A stretch of 64,000 bases of DNA from Streptomyces rapamycinicus NRRL 5491 (GCF_024298965.1 NZ_CP085193.1:682001-746000), one strand, 5' to 3'; shown: positions 16,124 to 24,590, counted from the first letter of the stretch. The notes: a model not told the origin generated them from the sequence alone. Translations and numbers: made by a program.

Positions 16124-17047
16124 CTACCGCTTGTACGGATCCCCGTCCGGGAGCCATGCGTCCGGCGCGTGGACGCCGAAGTCGCCGACGCCTTCGGTCA
16201 GGGCGTCCACGGTGCTCAGAACGGCCGGGCGGAGCTCTTCCCGGCGCCAGACGAGGGACCAGGTCCAATAGACCTTCGGCTCGACCACGGGACGGGCGAC
16301 CAGATCAGGCGGCAGTGGAGTGGTCTGGCCCTTGGGCGAGTTGAGGATGGGCCGCCCACGGCGGCGTACGTGGTCGAAGAACACGGGGCCGGTGACACCG
16401 CCGTCCGTGATGCGCACGGCGGGGGCGCCGGTGTCGGCGGCCAGCCGCTCCGCGTAGTCGTTCCAGGACACCCATGTGGTGGCGTCGTCGTCCAGCAGTA
16501 CGACGGTGTCCCGGGCGCGGACCTCGCCGGTGTCCTGCCCGGCCGAGACGGCGTAGAGCCGGTCCGCGCCGATCAGCCGGGCGCTGAGTCCGCGCTTCTC
16601 CAGATCGTCCGTACGAATCCAGCACACCGCGAGGTCGAGGCCGCCGTCCGCGACGCGGGCGGCCTGGGCGTGGGAGGGCGCCACCCATGCGTCGATGTGC
16701 AGGCGCGCCACGGACGAGGCGCGGGCGGTCAGGTCCGAGGGCAGCCAATTCACGTATCCGAGCCGGACCGGTTCCGAGCCCGCGATCCTCGCGGCACGGT
16801 TGCGGAGGTCGTCGGCGCGGTCGAGCAGGTCCCGGGTGTGCGGGAGCAGGGCCGCCCCGGCCGGAGTGAGGGCCACCGAACGGCGGTCGCGGTCGAAGAG
16901 CCGGACGCCGAGGTCCCGTTCCAGCGCCTTGATCTGCTGGGACAGGGAGGGACCGGCGATAAGGAGCCGCTCCGCGGCCCGGCCGAAGTTCAGCTCCTCG
17001 GCCACAGCGACGAAATACCGCAACTGACGCAGCTCCACGATCGCCAT
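16124..17047 (-). CDS. LysR family transcriptional regulator
   Basis: The 307-residue protein has a LysR winged HTH (LRYFVAVAEELNFGRAAERL, then SLSQQIKALERDLG) and an effector domain with a WNDYAER segment. I start at the ATG at 17047 because homologues begin a few residues before the HTH; upstream in-frame ATGs add only a low-complexity leader. It ends 36 bp from the convergent SDR gene and is not divergent from any obvious target: the next gene (TetR) points the same way 73 bp upstream. Its target may be itself or a distant operon. Confidence 0.85.
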   Translation of the reverse strand: MAIVELRQLRYFVAVAEELNFGRAAERLLIAGPSLSQQIKALERDLGVRLFDRDRRSVALTPAGAALLPHTRDLLDRADDLRNRAARIAGSEPVRLGYVNWLPSDLTARASSVARLHIDAWVAPSHAQAARVADGGLDLAVCWIRTDDLEKRGLSARLIGADRLYAVSAGQDTGEVRARDTVVLLDDDATTWVSWNDYAERLAADTGAPAVRITDGGVTGPVFFDHVRRRGRPILNSPKGQTTPLPPDLVARPVVEPKVYWTWSLVWRREELRPAVLSTVDALTEGVGDFGVHAPDAWLPDGDPYKR

Positions 17048-17120
17048 GCTACCCGCGGTGGAGCCGGCACCCATGATGGGAGTCGGCACCCATCAGCCGA
17101 TCAGCGGCCGCCGCCTCACC

Positions 17121-17738
17121 TCAGGCGCCGACCGGCGCCAGAGGTGTGCGGGCGCCCAGCAGCGCCAGGCAGTTCGGCCACACCGCGCTCAGCCGGGAAG
17201 CGTTGTTGTAGAGCTTGGCGAACAGGACCTGGCCCTCGAGCTGCGCGACCACGGACCGAGCGGCTTCGCGGGTGTCGGCGACGGTGACCTCGTCACGCTC
17301 GACGGCATCGGCGATGACCGAGTCGACCATCTCGACCTGGGTCTCGAAGATCTCCTGAAGCCGCTTGCGGACGGCTTCGGTCTGATTGCTCATCTCGAGG
17401 GTGAGGTTCCCGAACATGCAGCCCGAAACGGTCCCACAGCTCCGCTGGCCCGCGCGCTGGGCGGCCTCCGTCTCCTCGAACAGCCGCCGTAGCCGTTGCA
17501 GCGGCCCCGCGCCGCTGTTCAGGATGCGGGTCCAGTCCTGCCGCTGGGCGGTCCAGTGCTCGTCGATCACGGCCAGCGCGAGGGCCTCCTTGGACTCGAA
17601 GAAGTAGTAGAAACTGCCCTTGGGCACTCCGGCCGTCTTACAGATCTCGGCCACCCCCAGAGCCGAATAGCCGCGCAGCTCGATGAGCGACCGCGCAGCG
17701 CTGAGGATCTTTTCCCGGGCATCACTCGTCCGTCCCAT
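17121..17738 (-). CDS. TetR family repressor (AcrR/ComR-type)
   Basis: The 205-residue regulator has an HTH with GVAEICKTAGVPKGSFYYFFESKEAL, the phrasing typical of repressors of electrophile or aldehyde defence genes. Its C-terminal domain holds two cysteines in RSCGTVSGCMFG that could sense reactive compounds. The divergent gap contains two palindromes with a GACCGATC or GACCGGTC core, and the same core lies before the SDR gene at 19186-19899. It therefore probably controls the SnoaL-like gene and at least one SDR. Confidence 0.88.
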   Translation of the reverse strand: MGRTSDAREKILSAARSLIELRGYSALGVAEICKTAGVPKGSFYYFFESKEALALAVIDEHWTAQRQDWTRILNSGAGPLQRLRRLFEETEAAQRAGQRSCGTVSGCMFGNLTLEMSNQTEAVRKRLQEIFETQVEMVDSVIADAVERDEVTVADTREAARSVVAQLEGQVLFAKLYNNASRLSAVWPNCLALLGARTPLAPVGA

Positions 17739-17747
17739 GTTGTCAGT

Positions 17748-17789
17748 ATACGACCGATCGACTACCTTCTTTAATAGACCGGTCGTCTA
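17748..17789. promoter_or_regulatory. two TetR operators in the TetR-SnoaL divergent gap
   Basis: CGACCGATCG (17751-17760) and TAGACCGGTCGTCTA (17775-17789) are related near-palindromes next to each other. Together with TAGACGACCGGTCGACAA at 19968-19985 they suggest a shared site with TAGACGACCGGTC as the core. Confidence 0.7.
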
Positions 17790-17850
17790 CTGATCGGTCT
17801 CCAGCCGCGAACGAACGCCCCCGCACTCTCCCGTTGGAGGAGCCGACACC

Positions 17851-18237
17851 ATGAGCACCGACGCAGTGGCAGTGAACGACCCGATGCACGAGGTGCTGAG
17901 GCGCTGGCAGACCGCATTCGACGGCCACCAGGCCGACGCCATGGCCGACCTGTTCACACCCGACGCCCTCTTCCAGGGATTCGGCCCCGAGACGATCTCC
18001 GGCCGGGACGCGGTGCGCGGCTACTACGAGGCCGTTCCGGACTACCGCAGGGCGCATCTCGGGGACGTCCACGGCTACCGGATCGGCGAGCACGTGGCCG
18101 GTGGCTTCGCCGACGTCACCTTCCGGGATCCGACGGGCTGGGAGGCCCCGGTGCACCTGTCGCTGGTCCTCCAGCACGAGGGCGGCGGCTGGCGGATCCG
18201 CCAGTACCACGTCTCCCGGATCGTCACCGATCACTGA
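17851..18237 (+). CDS. SnoaL-like / NTF2-fold protein
   Basis: The 128-residue protein has the SnoaL-like cone fold pattern: an N-terminal helix (VLRRWQTAFDGHQADAMADLFTPDA), a GRDAVRGYYEA segment, and C-terminal strands ending in WRIRQYHVSRI. Such proteins act as small isomerases, cyclases or binding proteins of unknown substrate. GGAGG precedes the ATG at 17851. It is divergent from the TetR and probably repressed by it, together with the SDRs. A decayed relative of the same fold lies at 53734-54124. Confidence 0.82.
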   Translation: MSTDAVAVNDPMHEVLRRWQTAFDGHQADAMADLFTPDALFQGFGPETISGRDAVRGYYEAVPDYRRAHLGDVHGYRIGEHVAGGFADVTFRDPTGWEAPVHLSLVLQHEGGGWRIRQYHVSRIVTDH

Positions 18238-18248
18238 GGCCGGCGGCT

Positions 18249-18272
18249 CACTGAGGGACGTCTGACTCAGTG
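18249..18272. terminator. hairpin between convergent SnoaL and SDR genes
   Basis: CACTGAG-N10-CTCAGTG gives a 7-bp perfect stem in the gap where the two genes meet and includes the SDR stop codon. No T-tract is present. It is a possible bidirectional terminator. Confidence 0.4.
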
Positions 18273-18985
18273 TCCGGCGTTCTGGCCACCGTCCACGTGC
18301 ACGATCTCCCCGGTGACGAACGGGGCGTTCTCCAGGTAGATGATCGCGTTGACCACATCGTCGACCTCCCCCATCCGGCCGAGCGGGTGCATCGCGGCGA
18401 GGGCCTCCTGCGCCTCGGCTGCATGCATGGGGGTGCGGATGACGCCCAGTGCGACGGTGTTGACCCGGATGTCACGGGCCGCGTACTCGATCGCCAGCGC
18501 CCTGGTGACCGCGTTCAGTCCGCCTTTGGTCAGCGAGGCGAGGGCTGAGGGCGACTGCGAGTTGGCGTGGTCGACCAGGCTCGTAGGTTCACCACGTGGC
18601 CGCCACCGTCCCGGGAGAGCATCGCGGCGACGGCGCCGCGGGAAGTCTCGAAGAAGCCACGCAGGTTGACCCCGGTCACGAGGTCGTAGTCCTCGTCGGT
18701 GAAGTCGGTGAAGTCGGTGAACGGCTTGGAGGCGAAGACCCAGGCGTTGTTGACGAGCGTGTCGATCCGCCCGAACCGGTCCAGGGTCGCGTCGACGATA
18801 CGGGCGCCCACGCCCGGCTCGGACACATCACCGCTGACGGTCAGCACGCCGGGATCGCTCGACTCGTCCAGGGTGCGGGCGGTCGCGGTGACCGCGTAGC
18901 CGAGCTCGCGGTAGGCGGAGACCAGGGCGGCACCGATTCCCCGGGAAGCCCCGGTGACGATGGCGACCTTCTGCACGGTGTTCAT
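18267..18985 (-). pseudogene. SDR dehydrogenase broken by a frameshift
   Basis: From the ATG at 18985 the frame reads a normal SDR start (VAIVTGASRGIGAAL, VNNA, VTGVNLRGFFETS) up to GHVVNL, then goes out of frame. The remaining sequence, in another frame, continues as LVDHANSQSPSALASLTKGG to the end DGGQNAGH, closely matching the neighbouring intact SDR. One missing base at about 18584-18588 explains it. The gene also carries three perfect 9-bp copies (18695-18721) giving FTDFTDFTD. It is a tandem duplicate of the next gene. It could be a sequencing error, but then it would still be an SDR. Confidence 0.8.
18695..18721. repeat. three tandem 9-bp units GTCGGTGAA
   Basis: Three identical in-frame copies encode FTD repeats inside the broken SDR. 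The intact neighbour has FTEYTQ there, so the repeat arose by slippage in this copy. Such repeats are prone to length change. Confidence 0.85.
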
Positions 18986-19185
18986 TCGGCCACCGCTCTC
19001 TCCGGCTCAGGCGGTAGTTGCGTCGCTCCCGATGTCTCCATCATGCGCCCGACAGCGGCGCACCCGCACGCCGGGTGATGGGGCTCAGTCGAGGAGCGGG
19101 CCGAGGCCGCGGCCGCGCTTGATCTCGTAGCAGCCGGTGGCGTGCCCGGGCGCCCCGTACCGGCGCCCGCGCAGGCGGTCCGGGG

Positions 19186-19899
19186 TCAGTGGCCGGCGCT
19201 CTGGCCGCCGTCGACGTGGAGGATCTCGCCGGTGACGAACGGGGCGTTCTCCAGGTAGACGACGGCGTCGACGATGTCGCCGATCTCGCCCATCCGGCCC
19301 ACCGGGTGGAGGGCGGCGAGTGTGTCGTGGTATTCCGCCGGGTGCATCGGCGTCCGGATGATGCCGAGGGATACGGCGTTGCTGCGTATGCCGCGGGTGG
19401 CGTATTCGATGGCCAGGGCCTTGGTGGCCGACTGGAGTCCGCCCTTGGTGAGGGAGGCCAGTACGGAGGTGACCGCGGAGTGGGCGTGGTCGACCAGGCT
19501 GGTGGTGATCTGGACGATGTGTCCGCCGCCCTGGTGGAGCATCTGCTCGGTGGCGAGCTGGGCGATGCGGAAGAAACCGCCGAGGTTGACGCCGGTGACC
19601 GCGTCGTAGTCCGCCTGCGTGTACTCGGTGAAGGGCTTGGCGACGAAGATGCCGGCGTTGTTGACCAGGGTGTCGATGCGGCCGAAGCGCTCGATGGCGG
19701 CACCGGCCACGCGCTCGGCGGTCGCGGGGTCGGCGATGTCGCCCTGGACGGTCAGGATCTCGGGGTCGGAAGAGGGGGCGATCCCGCGTGAGGTGGCGAC
19801 GACGGCATGGCCGAGCTTGCGGTACGCCTCGACCAGACCCGCGCCGATGCCCTGGGACGCGCCGGTGATGACGGCGACCTTCTGACCGGAAGTGCTCAT
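19186..19899 (-). CDS. SDR family protein lacking the catalytic tyrosine
   Basis: The 237-residue protein has the SDR cofactor loop TGASQGIG, NNAG, and the Ser of TTSLVDHA. Where YxxxK should follow 14 residues later the sequence reads ASLTK, so Lys is kept but the catalytic Tyr is Ala; the broken neighbour has the same change. Some SDR subfamilies carry this variant and may use another acid or not catalyse hydride transfer. The stop is about 200 bp from the start of the broken copy and both face the same way. A TetR-type operator 70 bp before the start ties it to the regulator at 17121. Confidence 0.85.
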   Translation of the reverse strand: MSTSGQKVAVITGASQGIGAGLVEAYRKLGHAVVATSRGIAPSSDPEILTVQGDIADPATAERVAGAAIERFGRIDTLVNNAGIFVAKPFTEYTQADYDAVTGVNLGGFFRIAQLATEQMLHQGGGHIVQITTSLVDHAHSAVTSVLASLTKGGLQSATKALAIEYATRGIRSNAVSLGIIRTPMHPAEYHDTLAALHPVGRMGEIGDIVDAVVYLENAPFVTGEILHVDGGQSAGH

Positions 19900-19967
19900 G
19901 GTGACTGTCTCCAGTGGAGTGGGGTGGGGTGTCAGGACCGGCGCTGATCACCGGCCCTCCATGAACA

Positions 19968-19985
19968 TAGACGACCGGTCGACAA
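19968..19985. promoter_or_regulatory. TetR-type operator before the SDR gene
   Basis: TAGACGACCGGTCGACAA shares its core with the sites at 17751-17789 beside the TetR gene, so the same repressor probably binds here. Confidence 0.6.
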
Positions 19986-20050
19986 ACGGCCAGGAACGGC
20001 GAGCGCGCCCCACCTCCCCCGCACGGCTGTGACCTGCGGTGGGAGGCGGC

Positions 20051-20197
20051 GCCTACCAGACGGGAGGCAGCCGGTCACAGGGATGCCCTGGTCAGGCCGG
20101 TCCGTCCGGGCCGTCGAGGCCGCGGAGAGGGGGTCCGCGCTTCCGCGTGCGTGGTGCCCGTAAGAGGCCGGGCCTACCAGGAGGGAGGAAGCCGATC
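20051..20197. repeat. imperfect direct repeat in a 390-bp gap
   Basis: GCCTACCAG-ACGGGAGGC-AGCCGGTC at 20051-20076 and GCCTACCAG-GAGGGAGGA-AGCCGATC at 20172-20197 match at 22 of 26 positions, 121 bp apart. The gap 19900-20290 otherwise holds the TetR operator near 19968-19985 and possible leader ORFs; no gene is supported. The repeat may bind a regulator of the MFS gene or be a remnant of a duplication. Confidence 0.5.
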
Positions 20198-20290
20198 GTG
20201 GCATTCGCCCTGGCGGCGGGCGCAGTCTGACGCCATGGGAGCGCAACGCCACCCAGGCTTCCGTACCGCGAAACCGTCGAGGACCACATC

Positions 20291-21580
20291 GTGACCGCAG
20301 CAGCTCCGCGCCCCCACGCCACCGGCTCCCGGAGCGTCCGCCACTCGCCCTGGACCCATGTCGCGCAGGCGGCCGCCGCGCTGGGGGCGGGCATGGGTGT
20401 CGGCCGTTTCGTCTACACGCCGATTCTTCCCCTGATGCACACTCAGGCCGGGCTGTCCGTGGCGACGGGTGCGAACCTCGCCACCGCCAACTACGTCGGC
20501 TATCTGATCGGCGCGCTCGCCGGAACCTTCCTGCCACGTCTGATGCGCTCCCCCGCCGTACTGCGGAGTTGTCTGGTGGTGCTGGCGGTGTCGCTCGCAG
20601 GGATGCCACTGACCCACGCCACCGGTGTATGGCTGCTGCTCCGGCTGTGCGCGGGAGTGGTCAGTGCGGTGATCTTCGTCATCGCCGTCAGCTCGCTGCT
20701 CAGCCATCTGCGCGACCATCCCGCCCACTTGCCCGGGTGGGCCTTCGGCGGAGTCGGGGCCGGTATCGCCCTGTCCGGGTCGCTCGTCCTCGCCCTGCGC
20801 ACCATCGCGGACTGGCAGGCCGCGTGGTGGGCCTCCGCCGCGCTGAGCGCGCTGCTCGCCCTTCCCGCATGGTTTCTGCGGCCGGAACCCGCGCCCGCTT
20901 CGGTGCCCGCCACGTCCCGGCCCGGAGCGGAACGGCGGGCGAGCGGCCCGCGCACCCATCGCTGGTTCACCGCGCTCTTCGCCTCGTACACGCTGGAGGG
21001 CGTCGGCTACATCATCGCGGGCACCTTCCTGGTGGCCGCGATCGAGCAGAGTTCCCCCGGCTGGATCGGCAGCGGGGCCTGGGTGCTGGTGGGCCTCGCG
21101 GCCATTCCGTCCTCCGCGCTGTGGGCGGGGCTGGGGCGGCGCTGGTCCCGCCCCAGCCTCCTGCTGGCCGCGCTGGGCGTCCAGGCCGTCGGCATCGCCC
21201 TGCCCGCGCTGATCGGGGGCGTCGCCGCGGCGCTGATCTCCGCGGTGCTCTTCGGCGCCACGTTCATCGGCGTCAGCACCCTCGCGCTCGCGACCGGCGC
21301 GCAGCTGCGCTTCCCCCGCGCGGTCGCGCTGCTGACGGCCGGATACTCGGTGGGCCAGATCCTCGGCCCGCTGGTCGCCACCCCGCTGCTGCGCCACGGG
21401 TACCACCAGGCCCTGCTCCTCGCGGCCGTGGTCGTGCTGGCGTCCGCCGTCGCGGCCGCCCTCCTCCGGATCGGGTTCCCCCACCACGTGCCCGCGCTCG
21501 GCCACCCGGTCCTCCGCGCGGAGCCCGCACCCGACCGGCAGTCCACGGGCCTCGGCGCCGCCGAGGCCCGGGCGGACTGA
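20291..21580 (+). CDS. YbfB/YjiJ family MFS transporter
   Basis: The 429-residue membrane protein has about 12 hydrophobic helices and the opening AALGAGMGVGRFVYTPILPLM typical of YbfB/YjiJ-type carriers, with GAGIALSGSLV in the middle. Members are putative exporters or importers of small organic compounds with few tested substrates. The GTG at 20291 is the chosen start; a 19-codon ORF starting at 20235 ends on it. It ends 8 bp from the convergent AceE-like gene, so no neighbour suggests the substrate. Confidence 0.8.
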   Translation: MTAAAPRPHATGSRSVRHSPWTHVAQAAAALGAGMGVGRFVYTPILPLMHTQAGLSVATGANLATANYVGYLIGALAGTFLPRLMRSPAVLRSCLVVLAVSLAGMPLTHATGVWLLLRLCAGVVSAVIFVIAVSSLLSHLRDHPAHLPGWAFGGVGAGIALSGSLVLALRTIADWQAAWWASAALSALLALPAWFLRPEPAPASVPATSRPGAERRASGPRTHRWFTALFASYTLEGVGYIIAGTFLVAAIEQSSPGWIGSGAWVLVGLAAIPSSALWAGLGRRWSRPSLLLAALGVQAVGIALPALIGGVAAALISAVLFGATFIGVSTLALATGAQLRFPRAVALLTAGYSVGQILGPLVATPLLRHGYHQALLLAAVVVLASAVAAALLRIGFPHHVPALGHPVLRAEPAPDRQSTGLGAAEARAD

Positions 21581-21588
21581 CCTCGCCG

Positions 21589-23943
21589 TCAGTCGACGAG
21601 GTCCAGCGCGGCGGCGACGATGCTGTCCGTGTCGATGCCGTGGTAGCGGTAGACGTCCTCGATCGAACCGGACTGGCCGAACCGCGTCACGCCGAGGGTG
21701 GTGACGGGCGTGTTCTGGACCGTGCTCAGGAAGGCCAGCGTGTGCGGATGGCCGTCCAGCACGGTGACCAGCGGTGTGGCCCGGTCGGCGGGGAAGACCT
21801 GGTCCAGGATCCAGCTCGGGTCCCGCGACAGGCCGCGGCGGGCCTGCAGCGCGCGGAAGAGCAGGTCCGGGCTGGTCACACAGACCACGTCGGCGCCGTG
21901 GCCGAGGGCGGCGAGCCGGTCGGCGGCGGCCAGGGCCTCCGGGACCAGGGCGCCCATCGCGGCGAGGGTCACCACGGGCCTCTCGTGACGGCGCAGCCGG
22001 TACGCCCCCGCGGTCACCTGCCGGCGGCGGCGCTCGCGGGCGGCCGGGTCTCCGGGCACGTCGGCCGCGGACTGGTCGATGGGCCGGGTGGACAGCCGCA
22101 GGTAGGCCGAACTTCCCTCCGGCCGGCCGAGGTTGCCCAGTGCGGCCAGCAGACACCATTCGGTGTCGATCGCGAACGCGGGCTCGAAGGTGACGCAGCC
22201 GGGCTGTTCGATGCCCAGCGAGGGTGTGGTGATCGACTGGTGGGCGCCGCCCTCCGGGGCGAGCGTGACACCGGACGGCGTGCCGACCAGGATCGACTGG
22301 CCGCCCGCGTAGATGCCGAACGACCACGGCTCCAGGGCCCTGTTGACGAAGGGGTCGTAGACGACGCCGATGGGCAGCAGCGGCTGACCCCAGCGGCTCC
22401 AGGTGGTACCCAGCTCGCCGAGCAGGCCGACCAGGTTGGTCTCCGCGATGCCCAGCTCCACATGCTGGCCGGTGGGCCGCTCCCGCCAGTGCAGGATGGT
22501 CTCGGCGTCATCGGCGAACCAGTTGGGGCGCTCGGCCGGGGACCACACACCGACCTTGTTGAGCCAGCCGCCGAGGTTGGTGGTGGAGCTGACGTCCGGG
22601 CTGACGGTCACGATCCGGGCGGCCGCCTCCGGCGCCCGCCGGGTGAGGTCCAGCAGGACGCGGCCGAGAGCCTGCTGAGTGTTGCCGGAGCCGGTCGGTG
22701 CCGGGCGGGCGAGGTCGGCGGGGACCTCGGGGACCTGCTGGGGCGCGTGCTCGGGGCGGTGCAGTCGCCCGGCGGCCGCCGCGCACCGGGCCGCTTCCGG
22801 CGATCCGGCGGCGAAGGCCGCCCACGGGCGGTCGGGGTCCGTTCCCAGGCGGTCGGCCAGGGTCCTCATCTGGTCTGAGGTCAGCAGGGAGGAGTGGTTC
22901 TGCGGATGGCCCTCGGTGGGCAGCCCGTAGCCCTTCACCGTGTACGCGAAGATGACGGTCGGCCGGGTGTCGTCGACGCTGTCGAACGCGTCCGTCAGCG
23001 CGCCGATGTCGTGCCCTCCCAGGTTGCGCAGCGCCGCCAGCAGCGAGGCGTCGTCCAGGGGGGCGATCAGGTCCGCGATCGGCCCGGCGGTCGAGCCGGT
23101 GCCGGGCAGGCGCTCGCGCAGCTCCTCGGCGGAGCAGCGCAGCAGGCGCTGGTATTCGGGGTTGTCCATGGCGTCGATACGGGCGTGCAGGGCCTCGCCG
23201 CCCGGCCGCGCGAACAACTCCCGCAGCGTATGCCCGTACTTGAGGCTGATGACCTGCCAGCCGGCCGCGGCGAACATGCCCTGCAGCCGGTCCGCGGCGA
23301 TGCCGGGGACGACCCGGTCCAGGGACTGCCGGTTCAGGTCGACGACCCATACCGCCTCGCCCAGGCTGGGCACCATCGGGTCCTGGATCGCCTCCCAGAT
23401 CGCGCCCTCGTCCAGCTCCGCGTCGCCCAGCAGGGAGTACTGCCGTCCCTTCCCGGCACCGCCGAAGCGGCCCTCCACATAGCGCCGCGCGAGGGCGCCC
23501 CACAGGGGTGCGGTGGCGCCGATGCCGACCGAGCCCGTGGAGTAGTCGACGGGGTCGGGGTCCTTGGCCCGGCTGGGGTAGCTCTGCAGACCGCCGAAGG
23601 CGCGCAGGGTGGTCAGGTAGGACTCGTCCAGCTCGCCCAGCAGGTAGTTGATGGCGTGCAGCACGGGTGAGGCATGGGGTTTGACCGACACCCGGTCCTC
23701 AGGGTTGAGCGCGTGGAACCACAGCGCCGTCATGATCGAGGACATCGAGGCGCTGGACGCCTGGTGACCGCCGACCTTCAGCCCCGAGGGGTTCGGCCGC
23801 ACCCGGTTGGCATGGTCGATGATCGCGGTGGACAGCCACAGCACCCGCTGCCCGACCGCCTCCAGCACGGCGAGCTCCTCCGCCCGGGCACCGCCCGTGC
23901 CATTGCCGCCGATCGCTCTCAGCTCCGGGTCCAGGACCATCAC
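21589..23943 (-). CDS. stand-alone pyruvate dehydrogenase E1 (AceE)-like, ThDP-dependent
   Basis: The 784-residue protein follows the AceE/transketolase layout. It has GDAELDEG with N about 30 residues on (VDLNRQSLD) as the ThDP-Mg site, a middle linker, a pyrimidine-binding half with VELGIAETNLVGLL (the conserved Glu), and a C-terminal domain. E. coli AceE is 887 residues and actinobacterial AceE about 900, so this is a shorter paralogue. In the Mg motif the usual GDG is GDA. No E2 or E3 gene is nearby. It may be a 2-oxo acid decarboxylase or carboligase of other specificity. An Lrp-type regulator diverges from it. The start is GTG or the next ATG, with GGAGG upstream. Confidence 0.8.
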   Translation of the reverse strand: MMVLDPELRAIGGNGTGGARAEELAVLEAVGQRVLWLSTAIIDHANRVRPNPSGLKVGGHQASSASMSSIMTALWFHALNPEDRVSVKPHASPVLHAINYLLGELDESYLTTLRAFGGLQSYPSRAKDPDPVDYSTGSVGIGATAPLWGALARRYVEGRFGGAGKGRQYSLLGDAELDEGAIWEAIQDPMVPSLGEAVWVVDLNRQSLDRVVPGIAADRLQGMFAAAGWQVISLKYGHTLRELFARPGGEALHARIDAMDNPEYQRLLRCSAEELRERLPGTGSTAGPIADLIAPLDDASLLAALRNLGGHDIGALTDAFDSVDDTRPTVIFAYTVKGYGLPTEGHPQNHSSLLTSDQMRTLADRLGTDPDRPWAAFAAGSPEAARCAAAAGRLHRPEHAPQQVPEVPADLARPAPTGSGNTQQALGRVLLDLTRRAPEAAARIVTVSPDVSSTTNLGGWLNKVGVWSPAERPNWFADDAETILHWRERPTGQHVELGIAETNLVGLLGELGTTWSRWGQPLLPIGVVYDPFVNRALEPWSFGIYAGGQSILVGTPSGVTLAPEGGAHQSITTPSLGIEQPGCVTFEPAFAIDTEWCLLAALGNLGRPEGSSAYLRLSTRPIDQSAADVPGDPAARERRRRQVTAGAYRLRRHERPVVTLAAMGALVPEALAAADRLAALGHGADVVCVTSPDLLFRALQARRGLSRDPSWILDQVFPADRATPLVTVLDGHPHTLAFLSTVQNTPVTTLGVTRFGQSGSIEDVYRYHGIDTDSIVAAALDLVD

Positions 23944-24043
23944 CGACCGCCTCCGCTATCCGCACCACGCCGTGGGAAAACTGATTTTGTGCTCCGTCAG
24001 TAGACAGATAGCTCTTCAACTGCACAAGATGCTTCTCTTTCGT

Positions 24044-24058
24044 TGAGCATTCTGCTCA
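24044..24058. promoter_or_regulatory. palindrome TGAGCA-TTC-TGCTCA, candidate Lrp operator
   Basis: A perfect 6-3-6 inverted repeat lies in the AT-rich divergent gap between the AceE-like and Lrp genes, 28 bp before the regulator start. Lrp/AsnC proteins commonly autoregulate from such sites. Confidence 0.55.
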
Positions 24059-24085
24059 GGCTCCGGGTCGAATGAGGGACATCGA

Positions 24086-24574
24086 TTGAGCACTATGAAC
24101 AGTGAGCGAGGCGTGGACGCCACCGACGCGCGGATCCTGCTCGCCCTCGCCGCCCAGCCACGGGCCACCGTCGTCGCCCTGGCCGAGCAGCTGGGGTTGT
24201 CCCGCAACACCGTCCAGGCGCGGGTGGCCAGAATGGAGCAGGGCGGCGCGCTGGGCTCCTTCGAACGCCGGATCGCCCCGAACGCGCTGGGCCATCCGCT
24301 CACCGCGTTCGTCACCGCGCGGGTGAATCAGCGAAGGCTGGCCGAGGTGTCCGAGGCGCTGGCGGGCATCGCCGAGGTCGTGGAGGTCTTCGGCCTCAGC
24401 GGCGAGACGGATCTGCTCGTACGGGTGGTCGCCGCGGACGCGGAGGACCTGTACCGGATCGCGGGGCAGATCCTCGCCGTTCCCGGCATCGAGCGCACGG
24501 CGACCGCCCTGGCCATGCGCGAACTGGTGCCGCACCGCCTCACCCCGCTGCTGCGCCGTGCCGCGGCGGAGTGA
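24086..24574 (+). CDS. Lrp/AsnC family regulator
   Basis: The 162-residue protein has an N-terminal AsnC-type HTH (VVALAEQLGLSRNTVQARVARME) and a RAM ligand domain with the GETDLLVRVVAADAEDLY pattern. A TTG start at 24086 has GAGGGA upstream; an ATG three codons later is possible. It diverges from the AceE-like gene and most probably controls it in response to an amino or keto acid. This makes the AceE-like enzyme likely to act on an amino-acid-derived 2-oxo acid, which is inference. Confidence 0.87.
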   Translation: MSTMNSERGVDATDARILLALAAQPRATVVALAEQLGLSRNTVQARVARMEQGGALGSFERRIAPNALGHPLTAFVTARVNQRRLAEVSEALAGIAEVVEVFGLSGETDLLVRVVAADAEDLYRIAGQILAVPGIERTATALAMRELVPHRLTPLLRRAAAE

Positions 24575-24590
24575 GCGTTCAGAGCCTCTC

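Noticed and set aside
20235..20294. A 19-codon ORF ending on the MFS start
   Set aside because: No clear ribosome-binding site and no conservation known; mentioned as a leader possibility but not listed as a gene.
20174..22327. Long minus-strand frame across the YbfB-type MFS gene and the AceE-like gene end
   Set aside because: It is antisense to one real gene and out of frame with the other, with low-complexity Arg/Gly/Pro composition.
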